Assembly (NCBI GenBank): GCA_022264855.1
Contig: JABYQU010000060.1
Location: 144,715-208,714, forward strand
DNA from: Lenzites betulinus
Lineage: Eukaryota > Basidiomycota > Agaricomycetes > Polyporales > Polyporaceae
Direction of reading: 5' to 3'
DNA length: 64,000 bases
The position numbers and the translations under genes were made by a program. The notes beneath the pieces are model-generated. The model ran no database searches and had not been told where the DNA came from. It saw nothing but the letters and a program-made list of their open reading frames with translations. Positions 35,767 to 48,308 of the stretch are shown here, piece by piece. Numbering within the stretch: the stretch's first letter is position 1; each line of letters begins with the position of its first letter.

Positions 35767-38140
35767 ATGTCGCTCGAGACTACGTCGCAGGATGATCACA
35801 AGGATCCGAACGACCATAAGGATCCGAGCGACCACGAGGATCCGGTCGATGTTATTGTTCAAGACTCCAAAGAGACTTACCATCCAGATGTAGACACTTC
35901 AAGTGTCGATGAGCGCGAGCTCATGAGACGGATTGACTTGCACGTAGTCCCATGGCTTGCGGTTCTATATCTCCTCAACTTCCTCGATCGCACCAATGTC
36001 GGAAATGCCAAGGTTAGCAATCCTTCCTCGACCAGGCAACTTGTCGCTGACCATAACTTTTATACCCCTAGCTATACAACATGACAGAGGATTTACACAT
36101 ATCCGACGAACAATACCTCCTAGCACTCACTGTATTCTTCTTCCCGTATTCTCTTCTCGACGTATGTCTGCAATATTCTGACGCTTGCAAGTTCTTAACC
36201 GTCGAATAGCCCCTCAGCAATATTGCACTCAAGAAGCTACGCCCTTCATTGTGTCTGTCATCTATCATACTACTATGGGGTATCATCATGGTGCGTCCAA
36301 TCTCCTGTTCATTTGTGCCAACGCCGCTAATGGAAAAGCTAGACTCTCCACGGCATAGTCACCAATTACGCAGGCTTCATCGGTACAGCTCCCTCATTAC
36401 CTGCGTTTAGAACGCCACATTGATCCCCCACAGCTCTCCGCGTTATGCTAGGAGTCGCTGAAGCAGGCTTGTATCCCGGCATCATCTTCTATCTCTCCTG
36501 GTAAGTGTATGTCGCACGTTTCTTCAGTCATTTTACTCAGTCATGCAGTTGGTACAAACGCAATGAGCTTGGGGCCCGTTTGGGCGTGTTCATCTCCTCA
36601 GCTACGCTTGCCGGAGCATTCGGTGTGTCCGTAATCATTCGGCTACTCTCCCCATATCGTTCTTACCAGTTACGACGACGCTAGGCGGGCTCCTCGCTGC
36701 GGCAATTCACAATATGGATGGTATCGGAGGCAGACCGGGCTGGGCATGGATCTTCATCCTCGAGGGACTGCTCACGGTCACCTTCGCGGTGGCGTCGGTT
36801 TTCATCCTTTCCGACTTTCCAGATACTGCGGGATTTTTGAGCGAGACGGAGCGTAAGTCATCTCATGATGTACACACTACTAAGGGCATACTAAACGAGT
36901 CGTGACATATGTTCTAGGCGTTTGGGTCGTCCGCCGCCTACAAGCAGACCTGAAGTTCAGTGCTGGTGGTGAGGAGTTCCAGACGAAGTATCTCTGGCAG
37001 GGCATTGCCGATCCCAAGACATGGCTAGCAAGTATGCCGCCTTCTTCCTCTACTTTACCCCATTCTGACGGTGACGTTGTATACGTAGTGGGTATACAGA
37101 TGGGGTTGTGAGTGTTCCAGTATCGATGTCGCTCTTCATAGTTTCTGACGATCATTTCAGCGATGGCCCGCTCTTCGCATTCTCAATATTCACTCCCGTT
37201 ATCATCAACCAACTAGGCTTTCAAGCCACCGCCGCAAATTTGCTATCGGTACCTGTCTATGCGTGGGCGTGTGTTGTTACCGTCTTCGTCGGGTTTCTTG
37301 GAGATAGAGTGAAGTCCAGGGCTGCGGTCAATCTGTGAGTACCGTATCTCCAACGATCTTCTTTGTTGCTGAGCGACTGTCAGCGTGCTATTTGGAAGCG
37401 GTAAGACTCCGAGTAGCTAGTCACCAGCTCGCTCGGGCTAACGTTATGTAGGTCTTGTAGGCTATATCATACTCATATGCTCGACCAACTCGGCCTTGTC
37501 CTACTTCGCTGTATACCTGGCTGCATCGTAAGTCGGCTCGTTCACAACTCTGACCCTTGATTTTGACTAATTGTGCACAGGTCGATATATCCCACCATTC
37601 GTATGCACCAGCCTTTACCTCCTTCATAGATATGCCACACTAATCATCAACCTCATGGACAGCTAACACGATGTACGCCTAATTCTCAGCATCCTCCCGG
37701 AAGTCATACTGACGCCTACATAGTGCCTGGGTGTCGAGCAATATTGAAGGCTCCTACAAGCGCAGTGTCGTTCTAGGAATGACCGTTGGTTGGGGCAATC
37801 TGAACGGTGCAGTCTCGTCAAACGTCGTACGTCTCCCTTCCCCCTGGCTGGGCGTGTGCATTGATCATAGTTATACCAGTATCGGGACGTTGACAAACCG
37901 CGGTACATGCTCGGACATGGTATCATACTCGCCTACATCGCCATCGGCTGGCTGTGCTCCCTGGGAATGTACGTCTACCTCAAACGAGAGAACGCCGCGC
38001 GAGAAGGAGGTGCTCGGGACGAAATCATCGACGGTGTGGACAGTAAAGATGCTCGGGAAGAGAACGGACGCTTTGAAAGCGTTGAGGCCGCCAAGCGTGA
38101 GAAGGGCGACCAATGGAGCCGGTTCCGGTATACACTATGA
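35767..38140 (+). CDS. MFS transporter, allantoate permease (Dal5/ACS) family, copy A
   Basis: Major facilitator of the anion:cation symporter group (Dal5, Tna1, Vht1-like), a plasma-membrane carrier for allantoate/ureidosuccinate, nicotinate or related organic anions. The cytosolic N-terminus has DHKDP repeats, then DERELMRRIDLHVVPWLAVL, YLLNFLDRTNVGNAK and YNMTEDLHISDEQYLLALTV. MLGVAEAGLYPGIIFYLS, WYKRNELGARLGVFISSATL and GRPGWAWIFILEGLLTV follow, then SDFPDTAGFLSETER, FAFSIFTPVIINQLGFQATA and YAWACVVTVFVGFLGDR. It ends in a charged tail ...SRFRYTL. Exons are many and tiny (over ten introns of ~50 bases). About 490 residues and 12 helices are inferred. A paralogue follows immediately downstream in the same orientation. 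The substrate cannot be fixed from sequence. Confidence 0.88.
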
Positions 38141-38695
38141 TCTTAGTCAACTGCTAAAGCGCTAACGCCCTGGATGTTATGTATGTACGTAGTGATTACA
38201 GGGACGACATATTGAACTGGAGTGAGGGTTTAAGAAAGTACTAGGCAGGCCTCCACTACCAACAATCTCGGGTCAATACTCAACCCTATCTTCAAGATAA
38301 TGTTGATACCGTCAGATCACGGTAAAGATATTCCAAGGTGATTCGGACGACCGGCGCGCAATTCCTTCACAGTTGTTATCGGGCTCACTGGGAAGGTTTG
38401 CCCAGGGTGTTATCTCAGGCTGTGGATAGGACGGTCGCTTAGATATGTAGACTCGGGATCAGAAAGAGTGACGCTGTCGGACCACTGAGGGGAACTCCAC
38501 GGCCCCAGTGACCCTTCAGCTTCCTTATATACAGATCAATGTACCATACTTGGGCCGGGATGCACGGAACACCACTCAGGTATTTGGTTGCTTCGCCTCC
38601 TTCTTCAAATACCCCGGACGAATTGATCGAATGAGTCGTCCTCTCTACTAGGAGCCTCAACCCTGCAGTTGGTACCCACCGACAATAGCATCGAC
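38141..38695 (+). promoter_or_regulatory. Promoter of transporter B with HGATAR cluster and TATA
   Basis: Four matches to HGATAR, the binding core of AreA/Nit2-type GATA factors, lie at 38286-38291 (minus strand), 38295-38300 (plus), 38376-38381 (minus) and 38410-38415 (minus). A TATATA is at 38526-38531, about 170 bases before the start codon. The pattern fits nitrogen-catabolite control, but it is an inference from short motifs. Confidence 0.45.
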
Positions 38696-41046
38696 ATGTC
38701 CTTCGAGAAGGAGTACAAGGATCCGGAAACCGTGGTAGTCCAAAACGCAGATAATGTTTTCCGCTCGGATGTCGACACTTCGGGCATCGACGAGCGTAAG
38801 CTCATGAGAAGGATCGATTGGCATGTGGTACCCTGGCTTGCGGTTCTGTACCTTTTGAACTTCCTGGACCGCGGCAATATCGGGAACGCCAAGGTTAGGC
38901 GAATCTTCTACGATATCCATGTTTCGTCAATCTGAGTCTGCAATCCTCCTAGCTGTACCATATGACGGATGATCTGCATATAACCGACAAGCAATACCTC
39001 GTAGCGCTGACTGTGTTCTTCTTCCCGTACTCATTATTCGAGGTTGGTTCTTGCATTGATGACATCTGCCGACCCTATATGCTGATCTGTAGCTTGATTA
39101 GCCACCGAGTAATCTTGCTTTGAAGAAACTACGCCCGTCATTATGGCTTTCGTTTATCATGTTGGTGTGGGGGATTACCATGGTATGCGAACACGCATCC
39201 ACATCTCTATTGCCTGCCTATCTAAAATCATCACGCCAGACTCTTCACGGTGTAATCACAAATTACGCTGGGCTAGTAGGTAGGACAATTGACCTGGTTG
39301 TGTTAGGGGAGGTGTGCTGACAACACTCCAGGGTTACGCGTTCTTCTAGGACTAGCGGAAGCTGGCTTGTATCCTGGGATAGTTTTCTATCTTTCCTGGT
39401 ATGTTCATTTGTGTCCCCCTAACACGGAATAAGCTCACATGTTTGCGCAGTTGGTACAAACGCAACGAACTAGGGACCCGTGTAGGCGTATTCTTCTCCT
39501 CGGCGACAATTGCAGGAGCCTTCAGTGAGCACCTCCAACCAATACGTAGCTGCGAAAGGTCTCATCACAACCCCTGTAGGCGGACTCCTTGCCGCGGCGA
39601 TTCAAAATATGGATGGCGTCGGGGGGAAGCCCGGCTGGGCTTGGATCTTCATCCTGGAGGGGCTGGTCACTGTGATATGCGCGATTGCGTCTTTCTTCAT
39701 CCTCTCAGACTTCCCAGATACTGCGAAGTTTCTGAACGAAACTGAACGTACGTCGTGGAACAGATTACTGTTATGGATATTTGAACTGACTATCGTTAAG
39801 GTGTATGGGTCGTGCGTCGTTTACAGGCTGACATGAAGTTCAGCGCCGGCGGAGAAACTTTCAAAATGAAATATGTGTGGCAGAGCCTTGCCGATGTCAA
39901 GACATGGCTTGCAAGTGAGTTTCACGTTCGTCACATCATGCAAGGGCCGGCTTTTGATGTGTTCCGCAGTGGGCATCTACATGGGATTGTGAGATAATTT
40001 TCGCATCCAGCCGGAGTCCTTCCAACTGACTGTGTTCCTAGTGACGGCCCCCTCTTCGCTTTCTCGCTCTTCACGCCGACTATCATAAACCAGTTGGGGT
40101 TTGAGGCCACCGCTGCCAATCTGCTGTCGGTGCCAGTCTATGCATGGGCGTGCATAATGACGGTGGTCATCGGATTCCTGGGAGATAGAGTCAAGACTAG
40201 GGCATGGATAAACCTGTGAGTACTCGTGCTCGTATCTAATCGCCATACGTTTCTAAGACTGCCTGCTACAGTGGACTATTCGGAAGTGGTGAGCTTACCT
40301 CGCGCGAGATGGCTCATGGGACCTCACTTACCGGAACTTCGTGCTCAGGTCTTGTGGGCTACATCATCCTCATCTGCTCAACCAACCCATCGTTATCGTA
40401 TTTTGCCGTGTACCTGGCAGCCTCGTGAGTGTTGACCTCGAATTTCTCTGGCGAGAGTCAAAGCTGACCGAAGATACAGGTCCATATATCCCACCATCCG
40501 TGAGTTGTGTCCATTCTGGTATTCGGAGTTGTCGCGCTAACCACCTGAAACATCCCCCGTCCACGACAGCCAACTCTGTGTAAGTTGTCTCCGCTGGTAC
40601 CGAAGTGTATCACTGACAGTCATGCAGTGCATGGGTCTCCAGCAACGTCGAGGGGTCGTACAAGCGCAGCGCAGTCCTCGGCATGGCCATAGGATGGGGT
40701 AACCTGAACGGCGCAGTGTCATCGAACGTCGTACGTACTCCCATAATTCCACAAAGTCTCTGGACTTATCACCTCGCCACTTCAGTATCGTGCCGTCGAC
40801 AAACCGTGGTACAGGCTGGGCCACGGAATCGTACTCGCGTACATCGGCATCGGATGGCTTTGCTCGCTCGGGTACTACTTCTACCTCAGACGCGAGAACG
40901 CTGCTCGGGAGCGCGGAGAGCGAGACGAGGTGATCGACGGCGTAGACAACAAGCGTGCCCAAGAGAAGAACGGCCACTTCGAAAGTGTCGAGGCCGCGAA
41001 GAGTGAGAAGGGCGACCTTTGGAGCGGATTCCGGTACTCGCTGTGA
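38696..41046 (+). CDS. MFS transporter, allantoate permease (Dal5/ACS) family, copy B
   Basis: Tandem paralogue of the preceding transporter. MSFEKEYKDPETVVVQNADN leads to DERKLMRRIDWHVVPWLAVL, YLLNFLDRGNIGNAK, YHMTDDLHITDKQYLVALTV, GVITNYAGLVG, LGLAEAGLYPGIVFYLS, KRNELGTRVGVFFSSATIAG, GKPGWAWIFILEGLVTVICA, FAFSLFTPTIINQLGFEATA and YAWACIMTVVIGFLGDRVKT, with a charged tail ending GFRYSL. Exon boundaries fall at the same protein positions as in copy A. This includes the GNAK/LYxMTxDLH junction and the split before WYKRNELG, so the duplication post-dates the intron pattern. The N-terminal leader differs most (copy A has an extra DHKDP-repeat extension). No disabling change was seen. Substrate is unknown; allantoate, ureidosuccinate, nicotinate or a related anion are candidates. 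Confidence 0.88.
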
Positions 41047-41258
41047 CCTTGTGCCGACGACTCACACGGTACCCTGTCCCCTCGGGGCGCGTTGTCGACT
41101 AGTGGGTGCTTTATTATGGTGAGTAGGGTTCGGAGGGATGTAGGATAGATACAGTGTTGAATACAAGCCTATCGCGTGCGGTATGATATGTCCAGCGTGA
41201 GCACCCAAGGATTAGATCACAGAGACGTCGACAGATATGACCAGGTAACTAGTGCGGA

Positions 41259-43815
41259 CTACAGCTGCGACTCGTCTACCCGCTTTGCTGCCGGCGCGGG
41301 GTTCACCTCAGACGGCTCTGGGGTCTCCAGCGGTGGTGGTGCGCTGCGCTCCTGGCTGTTCTCCTCTAGCCACTTGTCCATCGCGTCCCTACGGTTCGCG
41401 AATGGCCGGCGGCCGAGCAAAGCAATCATATCCTCACTATTGTGTTGTCAGTATATGTGCATGTGAGATTGTATCAGACATACCGTGTGATTACCTCCTT
41501 TTCCAGGAGCAGCTGCGCGACCTTCTCGACATCGTCCTTGTGCTTGGTCAGTAGCTCCGTTGTCCTTTGATGTGCGGCACTAGCGAGGCGAGCATGAGCC
41601 AGGAATCGATTCATAATTAATAGTGGGCACTTACACAATCATCTTCCGGACCTCCGCGTCAAGCATCTCTGCCGTCTTCTCGCTGAAGGGCTTGACCAGC
41701 GACTCCGACGTCGCATTAGCACCGCCATAGCTAACGGGTCCAACGATGTTGTTCATGCCGTAGTTCGCAACGGCCTCAAACGCGATCTTGGTGATCTTCT
41801 GCAGATCGTCCTGCGCACCGGTGGTAACGTTCTCGGCGCCGAAGAAGATTTCCTCAGACACGCGACCACCCAGGGTCATGCATATCCGGTCGAGCATTTG
41901 AGGTGTCGAGAGCAGGTAACGATCCGCAGGCAGGTACTGCAGATACGAACATTAGAATGAAGACGGACGAATAGCGATGTGATATATAACTAACCTTCGC
42001 ATACCCAAGTGCGCCGACGCCGCGAGGGATGATGCTGACCTTGAGGAGGGGGTCTGCGTGCTCGAGGAACCAGCCACAGATGGCGTGGCCCGCCTCGTGA
42101 TACGCGACCGTCTTCTTCTCCTCCGGGCTCAACAGCCTGCTCTTCCGCTCCAGGCCGACGATGACACGCTCCAGGGCAGCCTCAAAGTCGTCCTCCGTGA
42201 TCGCGTCATTGCCCACGCGCGCAGCGTGCAGCGCCGCCTCGTTACACACGTTCGCGATGTCGGCACCAGAGAAACCGGGAGAGAGCACGGCGAGCTTCTC
42301 CGCGAACTTCGAGCGCTCGGGCAGCCCGTCGGAGAGGCGGAGCGGCTTGAGGTGAACCATGAAGATGCCAGTGCGACCAACGACGTCCGGACGATCAATA
42401 GCAATGTGCCTGTCAAACCGGCCGGGACGCATCAGAGCGGAGTCGAGCACGTCTGGCCTGTTGGTGCCGGCGAGGACAACGACGTGTTCCTGGGTGCCGA
42501 ACCCGTCCATCTCGACGAGGAGCTGGTTGAGCGTCTGCTCGCGCTCATCGTTTCCGCCAAAGCCCTTGCCCTTCCCGCGAGACTTTCCAATGGCATCAAT
42601 CTCATCAATGAAGATGATTGAGGGGGCGTTCTTCTTCGCTGTGGCGAACAGGTCGCGCACGCGGGAGGAGCCGACACCAACGAAAAGCTCGACGAATTCG
42701 GAACCAGAGACGGAGTAGAACGGCACGCCGGCCTCGCCTGCGGTAGCCTTCGCCAGAAGCGTCTTACCCGTACCCGGGGGACCCGAGAGAATAGCGCCTC
42801 GAGGAATCTTTGCTCCGAGCCGCTCGTACTTGGTGGGGTCCTTGAGGAAAGAGACAAACTCCATGATCTCGACCTTGGCCTCGTCCATACCCGCAATGTC
42901 GTTGAAGCGGACCCTAACATCGGTCTGGTTGTTGAACATCCGCGCCTTCGACTTCCCGACACTGAAGAGACCTCCACCACCACTGCTTGCACCACCCGCG
43001 CGCCGGGAGAGGTAGATCATGATGCCCGCGAACAGGAGGGTGGGTCCAAAGCTGAGTAGGTAGTTGAACGTGGAGACCTCTTCGTGGTAGTAAACGGGAA
43101 TACGTTCGTGCGAGGGGATGCTGAGCTCATGCTGCGCCTCATCGAGCTTCCTCTCGAACGCCTCCACAGAGCCGATCGAGAAGTAGTACTCGCCGCCAGC
43201 AGCCGCTGTCGGGTACATGGTGCCGGTTGCATTCGAGTGCAGCTTCACCCGGACCTTCGTGCGATTGACAACCGTCAAGCTGTCGACGAGGCCCTTGTCG
43301 AGGAACGCGGTGCGGAACTCTTGCCATGTGATCTCGCGCGCGGACGGGTAGGACGAGGACGAGAGCGCGAAGAATATCGCAGCAGTGGTCGCGAGCAGCG
43401 CAAGCTGGTTCGGGTTGAACGGGTTGTTCCCCCCGTTCGGGGCGCTCTGCTTATTCCGCCTATTGTTCGAGGAGTCCTGTCGGTCCTGGCTGTCCTTCGC
43501 CCCGTCCTCCTTGCCGCCTGTCGAGGCCTCCTGGTGTGTCTTCTGCTGGTGGTACCGCTGGAAAAAGCCATCGAGCAGGTTCAGGGGTTCCTCCTTCTTC
43601 TCCCCCTCCTTTCCCTGCACATCCTTGTTCGCCGTCTGACCCTCCGCAGGCTTCTCCCCCTCCGGCTGGCCCTTCGAGTCTGTCGGGGGCTTCTGGTCCG
43701 GTGTGGGGTGGCTGTCCGAAGGCGTAGCGTAGGTGCGCGCGATTCGTACTGCGCTGAGAACGGGCACGGCCCGTCTCCTTGAAAGCGCAGCTGCGCGGAG
43801 AGAGCGAGAGAGCAT
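41259..43815 (-). CDS. Mitochondrial m-AAA protease subunit (AFG3/YTA12 type, FtsH family)
   Basis: ATP-dependent zinc metalloprotease of the inner mitochondrial membrane that degrades misfolded membrane proteins and matures selected substrates. The Arg-rich presequence [20 protein letters not shown] is followed by a charged linker, then two membrane helices ([20 protein letters not shown] and [15 protein letters not shown]) flanking an intermembrane FtsH-extension domain. The AAA domain has Walker A GPPGTGKT, Walker B IIFIDEID and the second region of homology with Arg fingers near [17 protein letters not shown]. The protease site is HEAGH ([17 protein letters not shown]). A glycine-rich [10 protein letters not shown] lies before the next exon [20 protein letters not shown]. 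Three introns lie in the 3' part; the end is RVDESQL. About 785 residues. AFG3-like is favoured over YTA12, but the paralogue is not decided. Confidence 0.93.
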
Positions 43816-44114
43816 GGGGGCGAGAGGGAAGTGGTGGTGAAAGCCGGCTGAGCGAGCTGGACCGGAATTGAGCTGCCCGGCGCTTGCACTCGTCCCACGC
43901 AATCCCCTGCTCAATCGGGAATGCGCGCGGCGGGATGACTAACCGGGACCCTAGCCTAGGGTTTCTCTCGCCGTCTGCCGCACCCGATCGTCACCTCTGC
44001 CGTTCTCCGGCGAAGGCGGGATGGCCCGGCAGGAGCGCGTATCCCGCGGCACGCTACAATGGAGGTGTACGATTGTTCCATTTTGTTGAAGCTAATCCTA
44101 CTGCGGATCTACTA

Positions 44115-46151
44115 CTACGTATGCTTCCGCCCGTTGATGATCGTGTCGGGCGATGGCACGGTGTAGTTCGCGTAACAGTCGAACGCAAAGTCTACCTCTG
44201 CAATGCGCTCCTTCATGCCCTGGACGAAGTCCGCCGTGCGGCAAAGGCCATTCTTGTCCGCAGTGCAGTGGGAGATGCCCGTGAGGGGGACAACGCCGTC
44301 GTTGAGGAGGAAGCGGATGAACGACTCTTTTTCCTGCGAGTTCTTCCTGGCGGGACAGGACATTACCTGGCCCACCAGGTTGGCCGCGAAGGGGACGAGG
44401 TGCGATACTGTGAACGTCTAGGAAATTTGTAAGTTGCCTGGTCGACGTCCGCGCGAGCAGTCGCGTACCTGATGCTTCGGGATGTGGTCCAGAGGTAGCG
44501 GACCGTTTGCTGCCAAGGTGGTGAAGTTAAGGGCTACCAGAACTATAGATCGTAGTCAGAAAGATGATCCTTTATGCAATGCTGCAGAAAAACATACCTG
44601 CAGAGATGACGGCATCGTGAGTAGCATCCACGTAAATGGGCTGGTTAAGCGGGAAAGTCACATTGTTGTTGTCGAGGGTTTCGTTTAAGGTCGTTGCAAA
44701 CTCCGTTAGAGACGTCTCCGTAAGGCGTGCTATAAGTTCTTGTACATAGCCAATTCCCTGGGCAGCTCCCGTCGGGGATCCAAACCCGGAGTCGTACCAG
44801 AACTGCAAGTCTAGAGATGTCCATTAGAACGCTAATTCGTGAGATTTTGTGCGCATGCTGGTGACTTACCCCACACGTACTCGTAGCCCCTCCACTCCTC
44901 TTCAGTGAAGATGTCGCAGAAGGCGGAATAGCCGAGCGCAACAGTCTCGTAAGCACAGAGGTCCTGCATGGCTAGCACAGTAAAAACACCCAGTTCAACA
45001 CCGTCGATGTACTGCTGCAGACGCTGGACAGTCTTATTTAGGTAAATTTCTGTCCAGTCGTCGGACGCATTGAAGCCAATATCTTCAAAGTTTTCGGTGT
45101 TGGGGCAGTTCGTAGGTGACAGTGTGTTGTTGAACCCGTCATCTTCGATGATTATGAGTTGGTGGTACTCGCTCTGGTATTGCTGAACACCGAAGAAGCC
45201 AGCGGCGAAGTGCAGCCTGGAAGTGGGTCAACGCACGCCCACCAGTCGTTCCAGAAGTCTTACGCAGAATCCACCATGCGGGCTGACAAGGGAATATGTT
45301 AGCGTAGGTTGTGTCAAAGCAGAAAATGTATCTACCTTCTGACGTGGTACGGAAGACCGGAAGGTCAGTGAAGCCCTTCAACAGATGCCCATACTTCACC
45401 CTGAAGGCGATTCCAAGGTCGAATCTACGGGCGCCCACACATCAGGTTAGGAAACTTCACTATCAATGTAGAGCGTCGTACAATTGTTGACGTCCGAAAG
45501 CAGTCAATATATCAGTGCCCAATTTATAGTTCCAAGTGTTTAAAAACTCGAGCGGGCCAGAGGCTTTGAAGCCCCCGGGCGACGTCGCCGCCTTGTGCAA
45601 CGCTTTGGCAAAGCCACTCGAGTCATCTCCGGCCGAAGGGTATCTAGCACCGTGCCGGTGCAGGAGATGCACTTGAGTAAGCTCGCATCCAGCAGGGACT
45701 ACCTGGGACGCGTCGGGAAGGCCGAACTCGTCTCCGACGGAGAACCACGGCGAAAGGTTGCCCCATGATCGGCTAGGATTGAATGAAGGCTTCTGGACGG
45801 TTTTTTGGGCCTCAACGGGGCTGATGAGAGGATAGACGTCTTCCCTCAAGGGACCAACTGGCGCCGTTTGCAGCACCCAAGCTTCGTCTCCAGCTACAAT
45901 GGCACGCGACATGAAGTCAGAGTCGTTAATGCGCAGCACAGCTTTCCCAACATACTAGGAGTGGGACCGCCATGGCCAACCTGCTCAGCGCCAGGAAAAA
46001 AAGTGTCCACGGCCGTGTTCGTGGCGCCTGGCGGGGGGAACACCGCGGTGGATGTGGCACCAGCAAAAGTAGAGGCGATTTCATGCACAGGCGAGGCCAG
46101 CGCCAGAGATGCCCCGCAGAAGGCAAGAAGGAGGCGAGCTGGGAAAGGCAT
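44115..46151 (-). CDS. Secreted histidine acid phosphatase (phytase-like)
   Basis: Hydrolyses phosphomonoesters such as phytate outside the cell. The N-terminus MPFPARLLLAFCGASLALAS is a clear signal peptide with a likely cleavage after ALAS. The active-site RHGARYPS motif is preceded by LTQVHLLH, and the C-terminal proton donor appears as DATHDAVIS. Other family blocks are SWGNLSPWF, FDLGIAFRVKYGHLLKGF, PVFRTTSEGR, DSALHFAAGFFG, CPNTENFEDIGFNASDDWTE, DLCAYETVALGYSAFCDIFT, EEWRGYEYVWDLQFWYDSGF and GSPTGAAQGIGYVQELIARL. Cysteines and N-x-S/T sites fit a secreted glycoprotein. At least seven introns. A TATAAATA on the minus strand at 46210-46217, about 60 bases upstream of the start, is a good TATA box. 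The substrate preference (3- or 6-phytase or general acid phosphatase) is not settled. Confidence 0.88.
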
Positions 46152-46669
46152 TTTGGTGGGTAGCTAGGAGGCCTGTCGAGTTACACGAGCAGTGGGGGCA
46201 TACGGAGCGTATTTATACCACTCAAGTCTCCGAGTGAGATCGCACGTAATAGACGGTGTCACTGTTACGGCGCGAGACCCGCCTGAAGCTGAAGTGATGA
46301 CCGGCGGCACTGTGACCACATGGTCAGCGGAGGGCGGCGAAAGGAGATCAAAGGTAGTCTTGATTGACTGTACAGTGCACTGTGCAGGGGTGGCGATGTC
46401 TGAGAGTCGGACGCCGACGGCGGTGTCGCTGAGGCTCAGGCTGCTCGAGTCGACGCTGAGCACTACCAGAGTATAGGCGCCCGGCGTGCTTAATCCCCGG
46501 ACGTCGATGTCATGGGGTTAGGGTTCTCCGAGGTGCGTTGCCGCCACCGCGTCCGCCAAAGGTGCTGGTCCCACTGACTTGCGTGCTTTGCTCCTGTCGC
46601 CTGCGACTGCTTTCCGGCTGGGACTGTTCGAGAGTTGCTCGATGTGCACCACGGCGCCCTCAGCCTCCC
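46152..46669. other. Divergent intergenic region (phosphatase / PP2C)
   Basis: 518 bases between diverging start codons. Apart from the TATA box on the minus strand I see no feature, and no canonical CACGTG phosphate-response site. Confidence 0.5.
46210..46217 (-). promoter_or_regulatory. TATA box of the acid phosphatase gene
   Basis: TATAAATA on the minus strand, 59 bases upstream of the start codon at 46151. It suits a regulated secreted enzyme. Confidence 0.55.
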
Positions 46670-48308
46670 ATGGCGCTCTTTCTCTCCTCAAGGTCCTCGT
46701 CCCTTCTCCGGTCCTTGCCGCTCCTCACACGCTCCCCCCGCGCCCTTTATCATGACTATATCCGTATCTGCACCCCAGGTGATCCACTTCCGTGTCTTCT
46801 GTCCAGCCAGAACGCCAATACGTCTCACACGACAGGAGGGACGGCCCGTCTGTCCCTTAACAATCCAAACTTCATTGGCGTAGCATGCTCCAGAGGGGAT
46901 CGCGGGTATGTCACGCACCTTGTCCCTATCGCTCTTCCATTTCTCTAAATATAACATGTCTGTCTATTAGCCATCAGGAAGACTACTACGCGTACTCTGG
47001 GCTGTCGCTTGACCCAGCCGAGCTCGCACTCACCTTCAAGAAAGCGCACAACGTCGATTGGGATTACTCCGAGCTTCCCTCAGTCCTTGCTCGCCAAGTC
47101 CTCTTCGTAGGCATCTACGATGGACACGGGGGCTCCACCGTCTCACAATTTCTCCGCCAAGAGCTCCACGGGCTGTTTGAGAACGTGAACAAGGCGCAGG
47201 TCCCCGAGCTGTACGCATGGACGAAAGAACTTGGCGGCTACTTTCGGCGCTTCAATGGAGGCGTTCTCGCGCCGTGGATAGATCCAGACTCCTCAGACTT
47301 CCAGCGCGAGCTGGACTTGGAGGCACGCGCCACACTTGCATTCTTTGAGGTTTGTTTGGACATGCAGCCAAGAAACTATTTGAGCCGCTGACGCGCGATA
47401 TACAAGGTGGACAAGATCCTGTCAGAGGAGAAAGAGGCGAAGGAATGTGGCGCGACCGCATCGGTTGTACTCCTCAAGTCCCTTGACAGTAGACCCTCCG
47501 GGTATTTCCAGGCCGAGAAAGTTGCACTTACTGTCGCCCACGTAGGGTACGTAGCCGGCGGCATCACCTACCCGCTACTTGTGCACCGCTAATTTACACG
47601 GTAGGGACACTCGAGTGCTCCTCACGGCCACAGATGGAACTGTTACTCCGATGACTGAGGTGCATCACGCAGAAGCACGCGTAGAATCCGTGCGTCTTCG
47701 TCGTATGGTGGGTGCTCTGACAACAGATTCGTTTGGCGAGGTCAGGTGAGTAGATAGTCGCGCTGGCATTGGTCTCAAATCCGTCGTTGCTCACAGTTGA
47801 GTGCAGATGGATGGGTGCCTTGGCCAACACTCGATGGCAAGTCACTCCGTGTGAGCTGTCTCCTTGGATATTACCCCAACTGATGGTGCACCCGTAATCA
47901 GTCTAGGCGATCTGAAGTTCAAACCGTTCGGCGTCACCCCCGAGCCCGAGGTCCGCAGCATGTTGCTGGAAGGTATGTCCTCTTTTCCCTCCTGTGGAGC
48001 CACTCTGACATCAACCCCTTGCAGGACGAAAGTGGTCCCACATCACACTCATCTCTGACGGTGTCTCATCCGTCATGTCCGACGACGAGATTTCCGACCT
48101 CGCGCGCGGCGCCCCGTCTCCCAAACACGCCGCAGAGCGTATCTTGACATTCGCGGAGGATATGGGCGGCGACGACAATATGACCGCCCTCATTGTACCT
48201 CTTGCTGGTTGGCGGCACAGTACAGGCCCGGACAGGACGAAGGAGTTGCGTCAGTACCGTCTGAGGGGCATGCAAGGGAGCGAGCGACAGCGCGGACGGT
48301 GGATGTAG
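46670..48308 (+). CDS. PP2C-family Ser/Thr protein phosphatase, probably mitochondrial (Ptc6-like)
   Basis: Mg/Mn-dependent phosphatase. The start MALFLSSRSSSLLRSLPLLT is Arg/Ser/Leu-rich and looks like a mitochondrial presequence. The fold motifs occur in order: GVACSRGDRG joined over an intron to HQEDYYAYSGLSL; the metal-binding VLFVGIYDGHGGSTVSQFL; ATASVVLLKSLDS; KVALTVAHVGDTRVLL; LGDLKFKPFGVTPEPEV; HITLISDGVSSVMSDDEISD; and the metal-binding MGGDDNMTALIVPL. Acidic residues of all PP2C metal sites (D in YDGHGG, D in ISDGV, D in GGDDNM) are present. About five introns and 440 residues. In yeast the related Ptc6 acts on mitochondrial pyruvate dehydrogenase and in mitophagy; that role here is inferred. 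Confidence 0.88.
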
